From assembly GCF_025145285.1 (NCBI RefSeq), contig NZ_CP102251.1, forward strand, positions 1,302,001-1,366,000: DNA of 64,000 nucleotides. The letters run 5' to 3'. Positions 34,098 to 42,746 of the stretch are shown piece after piece. How positions within the stretch are numbered: position 1 is the stretch's first letter; every line of letters starts with the position of its first letter. The notes under the pieces were generated by a model. That model worked only from the letters and a program-made list of their open reading frames with translations, was not told the DNA's origin and did not search any database. This DNA comes from Alistipes onderdonkii. Its GTDB lineage: Bacteria > Bacteroidota > Bacteroidia > Bacteroidales > Rikenellaceae. Both the position numbers and the translations under genes were made by a program.

Positions 34098-34733
34098 ATG
34101 AAAATCATCTGCATAGCACGCAACTACGCCGCACACGCCGAGGAGCTCGACCGCCAAGTCGGCGGCGGCACGCCGTGCCCGCCGGAGCCTACCTGGTTCC
34201 TCAAGCCCGACACGGCGCTGCTGCGCAACAACGACCCGTTCTACATCCCCGCCTTCTCGCAGGAGGTACACTACGAATGCGAGCTGGTCGTACGCATCAA
34301 CCGCGTAGGCAAGGGCATCGCCGAACGTTTCGCGCACCGCTATTACGACCAGGTGGGACTGGGCATCGACTTCACGGCCCGCGACCTGCAACGGCAGGCC
34401 ATCGCCGAGGGGCTGCCGTGGGAGCGCTGCAAGGCGTTCGACCGCTCGGCGGCCCTCTCGCCCCGATTCGTACCTTTGCAGGAGCTGGGCGGCGACGTGC
34501 AGTCCCTGCACTTCACGCTGGAGGTAAACGGGCAGACGCGCCAGCGGGGCGACACATCCGGGATGCTCTTCTCTGTCGACCGGATCATCGCCTCGGTGTC
34601 GCAGTACATGACGCTGCGCATGGGCGACCTGCTCTACACGGGCACGCCGGCCGGCGTGGGGCCCGTACGCCCGGGCGACAACCTGCGCGCCGTGCTCGAA
34701 GGCCGCGAACTGCTCAACTTCGACATCCGCTGA
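34098..34733 (+). CDS. Fumarylacetoacetate hydrolase-family protein
   Basis: The 211-residue protein starts MKIICIARNYAAHAEEL and has HYECELVVRINRVGKGI (metal-binding Glu residues), GLGIDFTARDLQ, ARSAAL-like FDRSAALSPRF, SVSQYMTLRMGDLLYTGTPAGVGPV at the end. These are the FAH-domain landmarks of acylpyruvate hydrolases and oxaloacetate decarboxylases such as FAHD1. It is a single-domain form. The exact substrate cannot be read from sequence. The true start is ATG 34098; a longer frame upstream runs through lpxB in another frame and is not real. Confidence 0.9.
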   Translation: MKIICIARNYAAHAEELDRQVGGGTPCPPEPTWFLKPDTALLRNNDPFYIPAFSQEVHYECELVVRINRVGKGIAERFAHRYYDQVGLGIDFTARDLQRQAIAEGLPWERCKAFDRSAALSPRFVPLQELGGDVQSLHFTLEVNGQTRQRGDTSGMLFSVDRIIASVSQYMTLRMGDLLYTGTPAGVGPVRPGDNLRAVLEGRELLNFDIR

Positions 34734-34786
34734 CCCGGGGCGGAACGGGAACGAAGACACATGAAAACTAAAAACACGCTATAACC

Positions 34787-35380
34787 ATGTTGCTCAAAGA
34801 CAAACTCAAGCCTTACCGCCTGCTGCTGGCATCGCAGTCGCCGCGCCGACGGGAACTGATGACGGGCTGCGGGCTCCCGTACGAACTCGCCCCCAAATAC
34901 GAATGCGAGGAGGTCTACCCCGCCGGCATGCCCGGCGAAGAGGTGCCGCTCTACCTCTCGCGGCTCAAAAGCGAAGCCTACCCGGCGGCGCTGGCCCCGA
35001 ATGAAATCCTGCTGACGGCCGACACGGTGGTGGTCTCCGACGGCGAGGTGCTCGGCAAGCCCCTCGGCCGCGAAGAGGCCGCGCAGATGCTCCGCCGCCT
35101 CTCGGGGCGCCGGCACACGGTGGTCTCGGGCGTCACGCTGCGCACCCCCGGGCGGACGCACACCTTCGCCGCCAAGAGCAGCGTGTGGTTCCGCCCGCTC
35201 GCGGACGAGGAGATCGCCTATTACCTCGACGCCTGCCGTCCCTACGACAAGGCCGGCTCGTACGGCATCCAGGAGTGGATCGGCTACGCCGCCATCGAAA
35301 AGATCAACGGCTCGTTCTACAACGTGATGGGGCTCCCGATCCAGAAAGTATACACCGAACTCGACAAATTCCTCAAATAA
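34787..35380 (+). CDS. Maf-family nucleoside triphosphate pyrophosphatase
   Basis: Maf enzymes hydrolyse non-canonical or dTTP/UTP nucleotides to monophosphates. The 197-residue protein has LLLASQSPRRRELMTGCGL (the SxxRRxL phosphate site), LLTADTVVVSDGEVLGKP, LSGRRHTVVSGV and YDKAGSYGIQEWIGY, all conserved. The YhdE-type dTTP/UTP specificity is likely because of the arrangement after RRREL, but it is not proven. The S46 peptidase gene starts at the base after its stop codon. Confidence 0.93.
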   Translation: MLLKDKLKPYRLLLASQSPRRRELMTGCGLPYELAPKYECEEVYPAGMPGEEVPLYLSRLKSEAYPAALAPNEILLTADTVVVSDGEVLGKPLGREEAAQMLRRLSGRRHTVVSGVTLRTPGRTHTFAAKSSVWFRPLADEEIAYYLDACRPYDKAGSYGIQEWIGYAAIEKINGSFYNVMGLPIQKVYTELDKFLK

Positions 35381-37372
35381 ATGAAACGCACGCTACTTAC
35401 CCTGTTCTGTACGCTCCTCGCGCTGGCGGCCTCCGCCGACGAGGGCATGTGGCTCCCGAGCCTCATCTCGCAGCGCATCGACGACATGCGCGCCAAAGGA
35501 TTCCGCCTCACGGCCGAAGACATCTACTCGATCAACAAAGCCTCGATGAAGGATGCCGTGGTGCTGTTCAACGGCGGCTGCACGGGCGAACTGATTTCGT
35601 CCGAAGGGCTGCTGCTCACCAACCACCACTGCGGCTACGACGCCATACAGGCGCATTCGAGCGTCGAACACGACTACCTGACCAACGGCTTCTGGGCCAT
35701 GTCGCGCCGGGAGGAACTGCCCAACAAGGAGCTCAACGTACGCTTCCTCGTCCGCATGGAAGAGGTCACCGACCGCATCGCTGCGGGCGAAACGAAGGCC
35801 GAAATCATCCGCCGGGCCGAGGCCGAAGGCAAGGGCTACAAGGCCTCGGTCGAGCAGATGTACTACGGCAACCAGCAGTTCCTGTTCATCTACGAGCAGT
35901 TCGACGACGTACGCCTGGTCGGCGCGCCGCCCTCGTCGATCGGCAAGTTCGGCGGCGACACCGACAACTGGATATGGCCCCGCCACACGGGCGACTTCTC
36001 GCTCTTCCGCATCTACGCCGGCAAGGACAACAAGCCCGCCGCCTACTCGCCCGAGAATGTTCCCTACCGCCCCAAGCGGCATTTCACCATCTCGACCGCC
36101 GGGGTCGAAGAGGGGGATTTCACGATGATCTACGGCTTCCCCGGCAATACGCAGGAGTACATCCTCTCGGACGCCGTGGCTTACATCGCCGAGCGCTCCG
36201 ACCCGGCCAAGATCGCCATCCGCACGGGGCGCCTCGACATCATCTCCGCGGCACAGGAGAGCGACCCGGCGCTGCGCATCCATTACGCCGCCAAACACGC
36301 CTCGATCGCCAACGCATGGAAGAAATGGCAGGGCGAGGCGCTGGGCATCGGCCGCCTGGGCACCGTGGCCTCGAAACGCGCCTATGAGCAGGAATTCGCC
36401 GCCTGGGCGCAGGACAAACCCGAATACCGCAGCGTCGTCGCCGACCTCAAAGCCGAATACGCCCGCATCGCGGACGCCTATTTCGCCCGCGAGATCACAC
36501 GCGAAACGCTCGGCGCGCTGCCCGAGCGCTACACCCCCGAAGAGCGTGCCGAAGCCGCCTTCGCACGGCGCGAGCAGACGGAACGGGCACTCTTCGAATG
36601 GCTTTTCGGCCAGTATGCCCGCCGCTGCCCCGTGCAGTACCAGATTCCGGCATTCCTGGCCGGCGTCGCCGCCAGCGGGTCGCCCGAAGCCTACGCCGGC
36701 GAGGTATTCGACACGCTGTGGCGGGAGGGCGCCGACACCACGGCGGTGCACGCCCTGCACAAGGACACCGAACGCATACTCGGCCACATCGACTGGATGC
36801 TGGGCACCAAGTCGCTGCGCAACCTCAACAGCGGACGCCTCAACGAACTCTACACGACCTACATCAAGGGGCTGCGCGAGTGGGACACCCTGCGGGCCTT
36901 CTACCCCGATGCCAACCTCACGCTGCGCGTGGCCTACGGCCATGTCGGGGGCTACGAATATGCCGACGGCGAATACCACAAACCGCAGACCACCCTCGAC
37001 GGCATCATCGCCAAGGACAACCCCGAGATTTACGACTACGACATCCCGCAGGCGCTGCGCGAGCTCTATGCCACGAAGGACTACGGACGCTGGGCGACGA
37101 CGATCGACGGCCGCAGGACGGTACCCGTCTGCTTCCTGGCCACCAACCACACGACGGGCGGCAACTCCGGTTCGCCGATCATCAACGGCCGGGGCGAACT
37201 GGTGGGGCTGAATTTCGACCGCACATGGCGCTCGACGATGAGCGACGTGGCGTTCGACGAAACGATCTGCCGCAACATCGCCGTAGACGTCCGCTACGTG
37301 CTGTTCGTCATCGACCGCATCGGCGGGGCGGGATACCTGTTCGGCGAAATGGATTTCAGCCGCCGCAAATAG
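35381..37372 (+). CDS. S46-family dipeptidyl peptidase (DPP7/DPP11 type)
   Basis: The 663-residue protein has a short signal peptide (MKRTLLTLFCTLLALAASA), a double beta-barrel chymotrypsin fold and an inserted helical cap. Catalytic residues lie in LTNHHCGYDAIQ (His), DTDNWIWPRHTGDFSLF (Asp) and TGGNSGSPIING (Ser, about residue 588). Periplasmic S46 enzymes release dipeptides from imported oligopeptides in asaccharolytic and gut Bacteroidales. After the Ser site the S1 region reads NFDRTWRSTMSD; whether that Arg is the specificity residue of DPP11 cannot be decided without an alignment. It starts directly at the maf stop. Confidence 0.93.
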   Translation: MKRTLLTLFCTLLALAASADEGMWLPSLISQRIDDMRAKGFRLTAEDIYSINKASMKDAVVLFNGGCTGELISSEGLLLTNHHCGYDAIQAHSSVEHDYLTNGFWAMSRREELPNKELNVRFLVRMEEVTDRIAAGETKAEIIRRAEAEGKGYKASVEQMYYGNQQFLFIYEQFDDVRLVGAPPSSIGKFGGDTDNWIWPRHTGDFSLFRIYAGKDNKPAAYSPENVPYRPKRHFTISTAGVEEGDFTMIYGFPGNTQEYILSDAVAYIAERSDPAKIAIRTGRLDIISAAQESDPALRIHYAAKHASIANAWKKWQGEALGIGRLGTVASKRAYEQEFAAWAQDKPEYRSVVADLKAEYARIADAYFAREITRETLGALPERYTPEERAEAAFARREQTERALFEWLFGQYARRCPVQYQIPAFLAGVAASGSPEAYAGEVFDTLWREGADTTAVHALHKDTERILGHIDWMLGTKSLRNLNSGRLNELYTTYIKGLREWDTLRAFYPDANLTLRVAYGHVGGYEYADGEYHKPQTTLDGIIAKDNPEIYDYDIPQALRELYATKDYGRWATTIDGRRTVPVCFLATNHTTGGNSGSPIINGRGELVGLNFDRTWRSTMSDVAFDETICRNIAVDVRYVLFVIDRIGGAGYLFGEMDFSRRK

Positions 37373-37426
37373 AAGCGGTTCACGAAAAAAACACTATATT
37401 TAGCCCGCATAACAAAATCAGCCTCT

Positions 37427-39253
37427 ATGAAAACAATCCTTTACACATGGTTCGCCGTCCTCCTGTTCGGCATGGCGGCAGTATCCTGCGGCGATGACGA
37501 CACAAAGAACAACGACACGACGGGCATAACCGGCTCGTCGTGGAAAGCATCGGAGACGGTGGGCGCCGACCGCACGACCAAGAAATACACGTTCAAGGCC
37601 TCCGCCAACTGGGTGGCGCAGAGCGACAAGCCGGAATGGTGCAAGATACTCACCTCGTCGGGCGACAAGGGCAGCGACCGGCAGCTCAACATCACCGTCG
37701 AAGCCAACGAGACCGGCAGCACGCGCAGCGCGAACATCACCGTACAGGTGAGCGGCTACGCGAGGGCGGCACAGTTCGCCATCACCCAGCTCGGAAGCAG
37801 CAGCGGCGGCACGGGCGCAGACACCGAGCTCAACAAACAGGTAGACAAGATCCTGGAGTATTACTACCTGTGGAACGGCGAATACCGGCAAATGTCGCGC
37901 GACCTCTCGCTGGATTACATCAGTTCCAGCGACAATTTCCTGAAACGCACGCTGCTGGAGATGACGACCAACGACCTCGACAAAAAACGGCAGAGCAACG
38001 GCAGCTACTCGGTTTACTCCTACCTGCTGCGGACGCCCCTCACAAAGGCCGTCGACGGGACGAAGCCCGAGGTCAACCACGAGGTCGCAAAGAAGAAGGA
38101 GTACGGCTTCGGCATCGCGGGCCTGATGGGCGTGAGGTTTGTGGACGGCAACAACCAACCTACGGGAGAATACGGGCTGGTCGTCACGTCGGTCTACCCG
38201 GACTCCCCGGCATCGGAAGCAGGGTTCCGGCGGGGCACGTTCTTCGCCCAGTACAACGGCGCGGCCATCACTGCCGCAAACCTGAATTCGGTCTACGGCA
38301 CGTTAATAGCCCCGGGAGGCGCAAGCACGGTCAAGCTCACCGAAAACAAGCAGGGCGCGCAGCCCGTATCGCTCACAGCACGCGAAATATACCCCAATCC
38401 GGTAATCCACAGCGAAGTAATCACCTCCGGTGCGCATAGGATCGGCTACCTGGTCTACGACAGCTTCGACGCGGCCTATGACGACGAACTGCTCGTGGCC
38501 GTCAAGAAACTCAAGGACGGGAACATTACCGACATGGTGCTCGACCTGCGCAACAACGGCGGCGGGCACGTCATCTCGTCGAACATGCTTTCCACCTGCA
38601 TCGCCGGCGCAGCCTGCCAGGGCAAGGTCTACGAATATTACCGGTACAACGACAGCCGCATGGCCACGGTCGAAAAAACGGCGAGGGAGACCGGCAAGGA
38701 GTACGACACGGCGGCAAAAAAATTCTTCGACGAATTCTATTACGGCGACTATTACGGCGTCGACCTGCGGAACTACGCGCTGAACATGACCCGGCTGTAC
38801 GTGCTCGTTACGGGCAACACGGCCTCGTCGAGCGAAGCCGTCATCAATACGCTGCGCGGGTTGGAAGGCTTCACGGTGAAGCTCATCGGCGAAAAGACCA
38901 ACGGCAAGAACGTCGGCATGGAGGTCAGCAAATTCACCGTAGGCAATTACAGCTACGAACTGGCCCCGATATCGTTCCAGGGCTACAACGCCAAGCAGGT
39001 GACCGTCGACAAGAACGGACTGGCGGTCGACACCGCGTGCGAGGAATGGGACGGGGAGTTGAAGGATTACGGCGACCGGAGCGAGCCGATGCTGGCAGCG
39101 GCCCTGAGCCAGATCACCGGGCAGAGATCGGCAAGCGTATCGGGCACGCGCAGCACCGCGCCGGGTGTACGTCCGGCAACGGACATCGCATTGCCCGACT
39201 TATCGAACCGCCCGAGCGGCATGATCGTATTCCTGCCGGCTGCGGAGGAGTAA
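37427..39253 (+). CDS. S41-family C-terminal processing peptidase lipoprotein with BACON and PDZ domains
   Basis: A lipoprotein signal ends AAVSC (Cys21). A BACON-type Ig domain follows (about 38-125, with KYTFKASANWVAQSDKPEWCKI), then a helical part, a PDZ domain (about 240-320, YPDSPASEAGFRRGTFF), and an S41 protease domain. The likely nucleophile is in TASSSEAVINTL (about residue 467) and the Lys in GEKTNGKNVG (about 489), as in CtpA-type Ser-Lys enzymes. BACON domains in Bacteroidales surface proteins are thought to bind mucin or glycans. It is likely exported to the cell surface. A TATATTTA box (37395-37402) may be its promoter. Confidence 0.9.
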   Translation: MKTILYTWFAVLLFGMAAVSCGDDDTKNNDTTGITGSSWKASETVGADRTTKKYTFKASANWVAQSDKPEWCKILTSSGDKGSDRQLNITVEANETGSTRSANITVQVSGYARAAQFAITQLGSSSGGTGADTELNKQVDKILEYYYLWNGEYRQMSRDLSLDYISSSDNFLKRTLLEMTTNDLDKKRQSNGSYSVYSYLLRTPLTKAVDGTKPEVNHEVAKKKEYGFGIAGLMGVRFVDGNNQPTGEYGLVVTSVYPDSPASEAGFRRGTFFAQYNGAAITAANLNSVYGTLIAPGGASTVKLTENKQGAQPVSLTAREIYPNPVIHSEVITSGAHRIGYLVYDSFDAAYDDELLVAVKKLKDGNITDMVLDLRNNGGGHVISSNMLSTCIAGAACQGKVYEYYRYNDSRMATVEKTARETGKEYDTAAKKFFDEFYYGDYYGVDLRNYALNMTRLYVLVTGNTASSSEAVINTLRGLEGFTVKLIGEKTNGKNVGMEVSKFTVGNYSYELAPISFQGYNAKQVTVDKNGLAVDTACEEWDGELKDYGDRSEPMLAAALSQITGQRSASVSGTRSTAPGVRPATDIALPDLSNRPSGMIVFLPAAEE

Positions 39254-39275
39254 CGGAAGACCGTCCTAAATCGAG

Positions 39276-39373
39276 GGGGCTGTCTAACAAGTCCAATTTT
39301 AACGATTTCACCCCTGCCGGAGTTTATTCTGACAGGGGTGATTTTCGATTTTCGGGACTTGTTAGACAGCCCC
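39276..39373. repeat. 98-bp palindromic MITE-like element
   Basis: A perfect 19-bp inverted repeat (39276-39294 with 39355-39373; GGGGCTGTCTAACAAGTCC) brackets a second inner inverted repeat (CACCCCTG with CAGGGGTG, about 39309-39340). The whole folds into one long hairpin with no coding capacity. The end sequence resembles insertion-sequence termini, so it may be a non-autonomous element; no clear target duplication is visible. It may also end transcription of the S41 gene, as TTTTCTT follows. Confidence 0.7.
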
Positions 39374-39399
39374 TCTTTTCTTAACCTGGCACCGGCGCA

Positions 39400-39830
39400 C
39401 GTAACACACGCCCGGCGGTTCCGCCTCTGTCATCGATGCCGCCCCAGCTCAGGACACTACCCCGCCGCCAATGCCCTACCACTTCCCCGCCACCGTCTCT
39501 GCCAGCCGCCACAGTCCTGCCGCAGCTCTGCCACCGTCTCTGCCGGGCGAATGCCCCGGCCTCCACTGTCGTCGCAACTGCCCTGCGGCCGTCTCTGTCT
39601 GTAAATGGCCCTGCCTCCGGTTCCGCCACGACCTCGGCCACAACTCCGCCACCGTATCGGCCTGGCAAATGAACCCGCTAAGGTCTCCGCCCCAACCGCT
39701 TCCGCCGCTTTTACCACCAAGCACAGGCACCTGCGCAGACATCGACACCGCCCCCGCGGCAGGTAGAGCACGGCGGTTTGCGTCGCCACGACGCCGCTGC
39801 CGGAAGAATAATCCATATTACATGGAGAAA
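39400..39830. other. C-rich, degenerate repeat-like non-coding stretch
   Basis: The plus strand here is strikingly rich in C. Short degenerate repeats around GCCACCGTCTCTGCC recur at about 39489, 39530, 39585 and 39648. Frames on both strands are open but give low-complexity Gly/Arg or Pro/Ala text with no family resemblance, so I see no gene. It may be a decayed minisatellite. Confidence 0.5.
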
Positions 39831-39833
39831 AAA

Positions 39834-39865
39834 TTTGGCGGATTAAAATTTATGCCCTATATTTG
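39834..39865 (+). promoter_or_regulatory. Promoter of tRNA-Leu
   Basis: TTTG (39834-39837), 20 bases and TATATTTG (39858-39865) match the Bacteroidetes consensus exactly. The tRNA starts 32 bases after the box. Confidence 0.85.
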
Positions 39866-39896
39866 CACACCCGAAATCCGAAAGGATACGTGCAAT

Positions 39897-39985
39897 GCCC
39901 AGGTGGTGAAATTGGTAGACACGCTACTTTGAGGGGGTAGTGAACAATTACGTTCGTGCAAGTTCGAGTCTTGTCCTGGGCACCA
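39897..39985 (+). tRNA. tRNA-Leu (anticodon GAG)
   Basis: The 7-bp acceptor stem pairs GCCCAGG with CCTGGGC; the discriminator A is followed by an encoded CCA. The D arm is GGTAGAC-like, the anticodon arm CTACT-TTGAGGG-GGTAG gives GAG, a long class II variable arm follows, and the T arm is AAGTTCGAGTCTT. The long variable arm confirms leucine. An integrase remnant sits right behind it, suggesting the gene's 3' end was an integration site. Confidence 0.95.
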
Positions 39986-39995
39986 AGCTGTGGAT

Positions 39996-40028
39996 AAAGG
40001 AGCTGATAATCAGCTCCTTTATTTTTTT
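39996..40028 (+). terminator. Terminator of tRNA-Leu
   Basis: An 11-bp perfect stem (39996-40006 with 40010-40020), 3-base loop and a run of seven T at 40022-40028 form a classic intrinsic terminator 10 bases after the tRNA. Confidence 0.9.
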
Positions 40029-40054
40029 GCAGGATAAAATGTAGGATAAATGAG

Positions 40055-40570
40055 CTACTCGCCCTCTTCAAAGTCCTTAAAAAAGGAGCTTCCCGCAAGT
40101 ATAGCAGCATTCTCATCCACCCCTAATCGCAGATACCGCATCGTTGTTGTAACCTTTTTATGCCCTAACGCCATCGAGATCGAAGAAAGCGGAACCTTGG
40201 AACGCTGAAGATGCGTGGCGAAAGATCGCCGGGCAGTATGGGTAGAGATCAAAGCATACTTCTCAATCCGGATCTCCTTCACCTCTCCTCCTCGATGTTT
40301 GCAAATTGTCACTTTTTCGTCGGTCCCTGCCATTTTCGCCACCACTTTGATATAGACATTCATTTTCTGGTCAGAAATCGTTTTTGACAGGTCAAAATCG
40401 CTCTCGAGGATTCTTTGTATCACGGGATGAAGGGGAATGGCAATAGGGGTATCCGTCTTACGCGTACGCATCATAATCATTCCATCGACAATATTAGATT
40501 CGCTGAAGCGACTAAAGTCAGACACCCTCATGCCCGAAAATGCCCCGATGAGAAACCGGTTCCGTACCAG
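40055..40570 (-). pseudogene. Tyrosine recombinase (phage integrase family), C-terminal fragment
   Basis: The minus-strand fragment encodes the catalytic half of a tyrosine recombinase: GAFSGMRVSDF (first Arg), then ISTHTARRSFATHL (HxxR), ISMALGHKKVTTTMRYLR (His and nucleophile Tyr). The stop is at 40055. Homology begins only around RNRFLIGAFSGMR (about 40555). Upstream codons, open to 40675, are the antisense of the DUF3868 gene, so the core-binding domain is missing. The gene is therefore broken and presumably inactive. It points toward the tRNA-Leu, the usual placing for an element integrated there. Confidence 0.85.
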
Positions 40571-41508
40571 TGTCGGTGACCAGCGAAGCATTCCTCGATT
40601 TCGCAGTGGGACGTACCGACCTGCAGCCAGACTTTGGGAACAACGCTTCGGAATTGGAGAAGATCCTTGCTGCATTTGCCAGTGTCGGGGATGACGGCGA
40701 CGTGACCCTGACGGGAGTTTCGCTCTGCGGCTATGCCTCGCCCGAGGGTTCCATAGCCCGTAACAGGCAGTTGTCCGAAGGACGGGCCGTTGCTCTCAAG
40801 AAATATTTGATGACTAAGTTCGACTATCCTGAATCGTTCTACAGCACCCGTTTCGGCGGCGAGGATTGGGAGGGACTTGCTGCATTGGTTGAAAATTCCG
40901 ACATGCGCTATAAGCAGGAGGTGCTCGAGCTGATTGCGAATGTTCCCGTGGAGCAGAATCGGGAGGCCCGCCTGATGGCATTGAAAGGCGGTGAACCCTA
41001 CCGGTGGATGCTGAAGGAACTTTTCCCGAAGTTGCGCCGTGTGACTTTCAAGGCGGATTACAATGTCCGGCAGTTCAATATTGAAGAAGCCAAAGAAATC
41101 GTGAAGACCCGTCCTCAAAACCTGAGCCTGAATGAGATGTTTCTCGTAGCGAATACCTATGAGCCCGGCTCAAGGGAGTTTAGCGATCTGTTCGAAACAG
41201 CAGTGCGGATGTTTCCCGAAGACCCGACGGCAAATCTCAATGCGGCAATCGCAGCCCTCGGACGCAAAGATTATGTAAGTGCTGACCGCTATCTGAAAAA
41301 TATCAGAAATCGTATGCAGATTCCAGAATACGACAACGCCATAGGGGTTCTTATCATGATGCGTGATGCAGATTACGACCGGGCAGAACAGTGTTTCGTG
41401 GTTGCAGCGCAGACCGGGCTTGAGGCTGCGAAAGAAAACCTCGAAGAACTGGCCCGCATACGTGAAAACCTCGACCGTATTCGTGAAGCTGAGATGAAAA
41501 AACACTGA
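40552..41508 (+). pseudogene. DUF3868/OmpA-like fimbrial-locus protein, N-terminally truncated
   Basis: The frame opens at 40552 after an in-frame stop and reads ETGSVPVSVTSEAFLDFAVG, then an OmpA-like domain (FLDFAVGRTDLQPDFGNN ... GYASPEGSIARNRQLSEGRAVALKKYL) and TPR-like helices to residue 318. DUF3868 proteins sit upstream of the fimbrillin in many Bacteroidales fimbrial loci and are normally much longer with a signal peptide. Here roughly the first 150-200 residues are missing and no signal peptide exists. A GTG at 40570 could start a 312-residue cytosolic product, but export would fail. Likely a relic. Confidence 0.75.
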
Positions 41509-41573
41509 CAATCTGTTGGAACTATTCGGTATTCATACCATACAACCTTTTTACAAACTAAATTTTATTTATT

Positions 41574-42677
41574 ATGAGAATGAAATCTCTTTTTATCGCT
41601 GCTTTGGCAACGATGGCATTGGCATCCTGCAACAAGGAAGAAGCAAGGAAAACTCCTACTGGAGCCGTAAAAACCAATTTCGAAGTAGCTCTTCCGGGAG
41701 CGATCGACACCTACGCCGTGGAGACTCCGCAGGTAGCGGGTCAGATTACGCCTCTTTACAGCGACGTGACGGTTTATTTGGTCGACGCGGGCGACAATGC
41801 CACAGCTTACACATGGACTGATGAGGATATCAAAGCCAAATCAAAGCGCTTCGAGCAAATCGTACTGCCTAAAAAGGTGATCGTCGTAGTAAATAAAGGT
41901 GCAGCTACGTTGCCGCAGTCGGCAACGATGACTGCCCTTACGGCGGCGCTCAATACGATCGCGGTAGCTGACCAGAATAAGGCGCAGGCCAATGTTGCCG
42001 CCGAGGATGCCAAGGGCAATGCCACAGGTGATTACATTTCGGCACAGCAGGTGACGCTCTACGGCGAGCAGACGACCTTCACGGACGAGACCCCTACCGA
42101 TGGTCATACCCTGAAAAAAGCTGCCGTAGAACTTAAATCGCTCGTGTCGCGTTTCGAGATCGGCACGGTAAAAGCCGGTACGGGTCTTAAATCGCTGACC
42201 GTCGAGGCCGTGTATGTCAACTATTTCTACAAAGAATATGGTAAAACGACCAAACAAGAAGTTGCAGAAGGCGGTTGGACGGACTCCTATGAGCCGGCAT
42301 GGGCTACGGATAACGTAAGTGCGGACGTAACCTCGCAGGACGGCACGAAGGTTTACGCTTATCAGGTATTTGCCGGCGATATGGTTCCGCACATTATCTA
42401 CAAAGTGGGTGGTGAGTTGGAAGACGGTTATAAACTTGCAGACGGTACGGAAGGTACTTTCACGGGCAAATATATTACCGTAAAAGGATTCAAGGAAAGC
42501 GGTGCTACCGTTTCGACTATCGAAGCACATAAAATCTACAAGATGGGGCTCACGGACAGCGGTATCGAAATCAAACCTGAAGAGATTACCGATAAACCCG
42601 AAAAGGAGAAGATCGACTTGATTGTGGCCGTTACGGTGGCTCCGTGGACCGAAACGACGATAACACCTGAAATCTAA
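41574..42677 (+). CDS. Major fimbrial subunit, FimA/Mfa1-like fimbrillin (lipoprotein precursor)
   Basis: The 367-residue precursor has a lipoprotein signal ending MALASC (Cys19). The N-terminal domain with FEVALPGAIDTYAVE then LYSDVTVYLVD matches the A1-strand layout of P. gingivalis FimA. The C-terminal domain ends in the strand DLIVAVTVAPWTETTI-PEI used in the donor-strand type assembly of type V pili. In that system a protease removes the N-terminal strand so that another subunit's strand can insert. The Arg used by gingipain at this place is absent; the sequence here is IDTYAVE. ATG at 41574 or 41580. It is followed by a terminator-like hairpin, then the anchor gene. Confidence 0.82.
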   Translation: MRMKSLFIAALATMALASCNKEEARKTPTGAVKTNFEVALPGAIDTYAVETPQVAGQITPLYSDVTVYLVDAGDNATAYTWTDEDIKAKSKRFEQIVLPKKVIVVVNKGAATLPQSATMTALTAALNTIAVADQNKAQANVAAEDAKGNATGDYISAQQVTLYGEQTTFTDETPTDGHTLKKAAVELKSLVSRFEIGTVKAGTGLKSLTVEAVYVNYFYKEYGKTTKQEVAEGGWTDSYEPAWATDNVSADVTSQDGTKVYAYQVFAGDMVPHIIYKVGGELEDGYKLADGTEGTFTGKYITVKGFKESGATVSTIEAHKIYKMGLTDSGIEIKPEEITDKPEKEKIDLIVAVTVAPWTETTITPEI

Positions 42678-42690
42678 ATCCGAATTACTG

Positions 42691-42732
42691 AAGGAGCGAG
42701 GGGTGAACGCCCCTCCTCACTCCTTCCTTTTT
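42691..42732 (+). terminator. Attenuator-like hairpin between fimbrillin and anchor genes
   Basis: Two stacked stems (42691-42696 with 42720-42725, and 42698-42703 with 42710-42715) end in TTCCTTTTT. It lies in the 69-base gap after the major fimbrillin gene. Partial termination here would give much more fimbrillin than downstream minor subunits. Confidence 0.7.
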
Positions 42733-42746
42733 GCAAAAACCAAATC

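Noticed and set aside
39381..39932. Frames of 78-153 codons on both strands in the C-rich stretch
   Set aside because: Low-complexity translations, no start context and no family; one runs into the tRNA.
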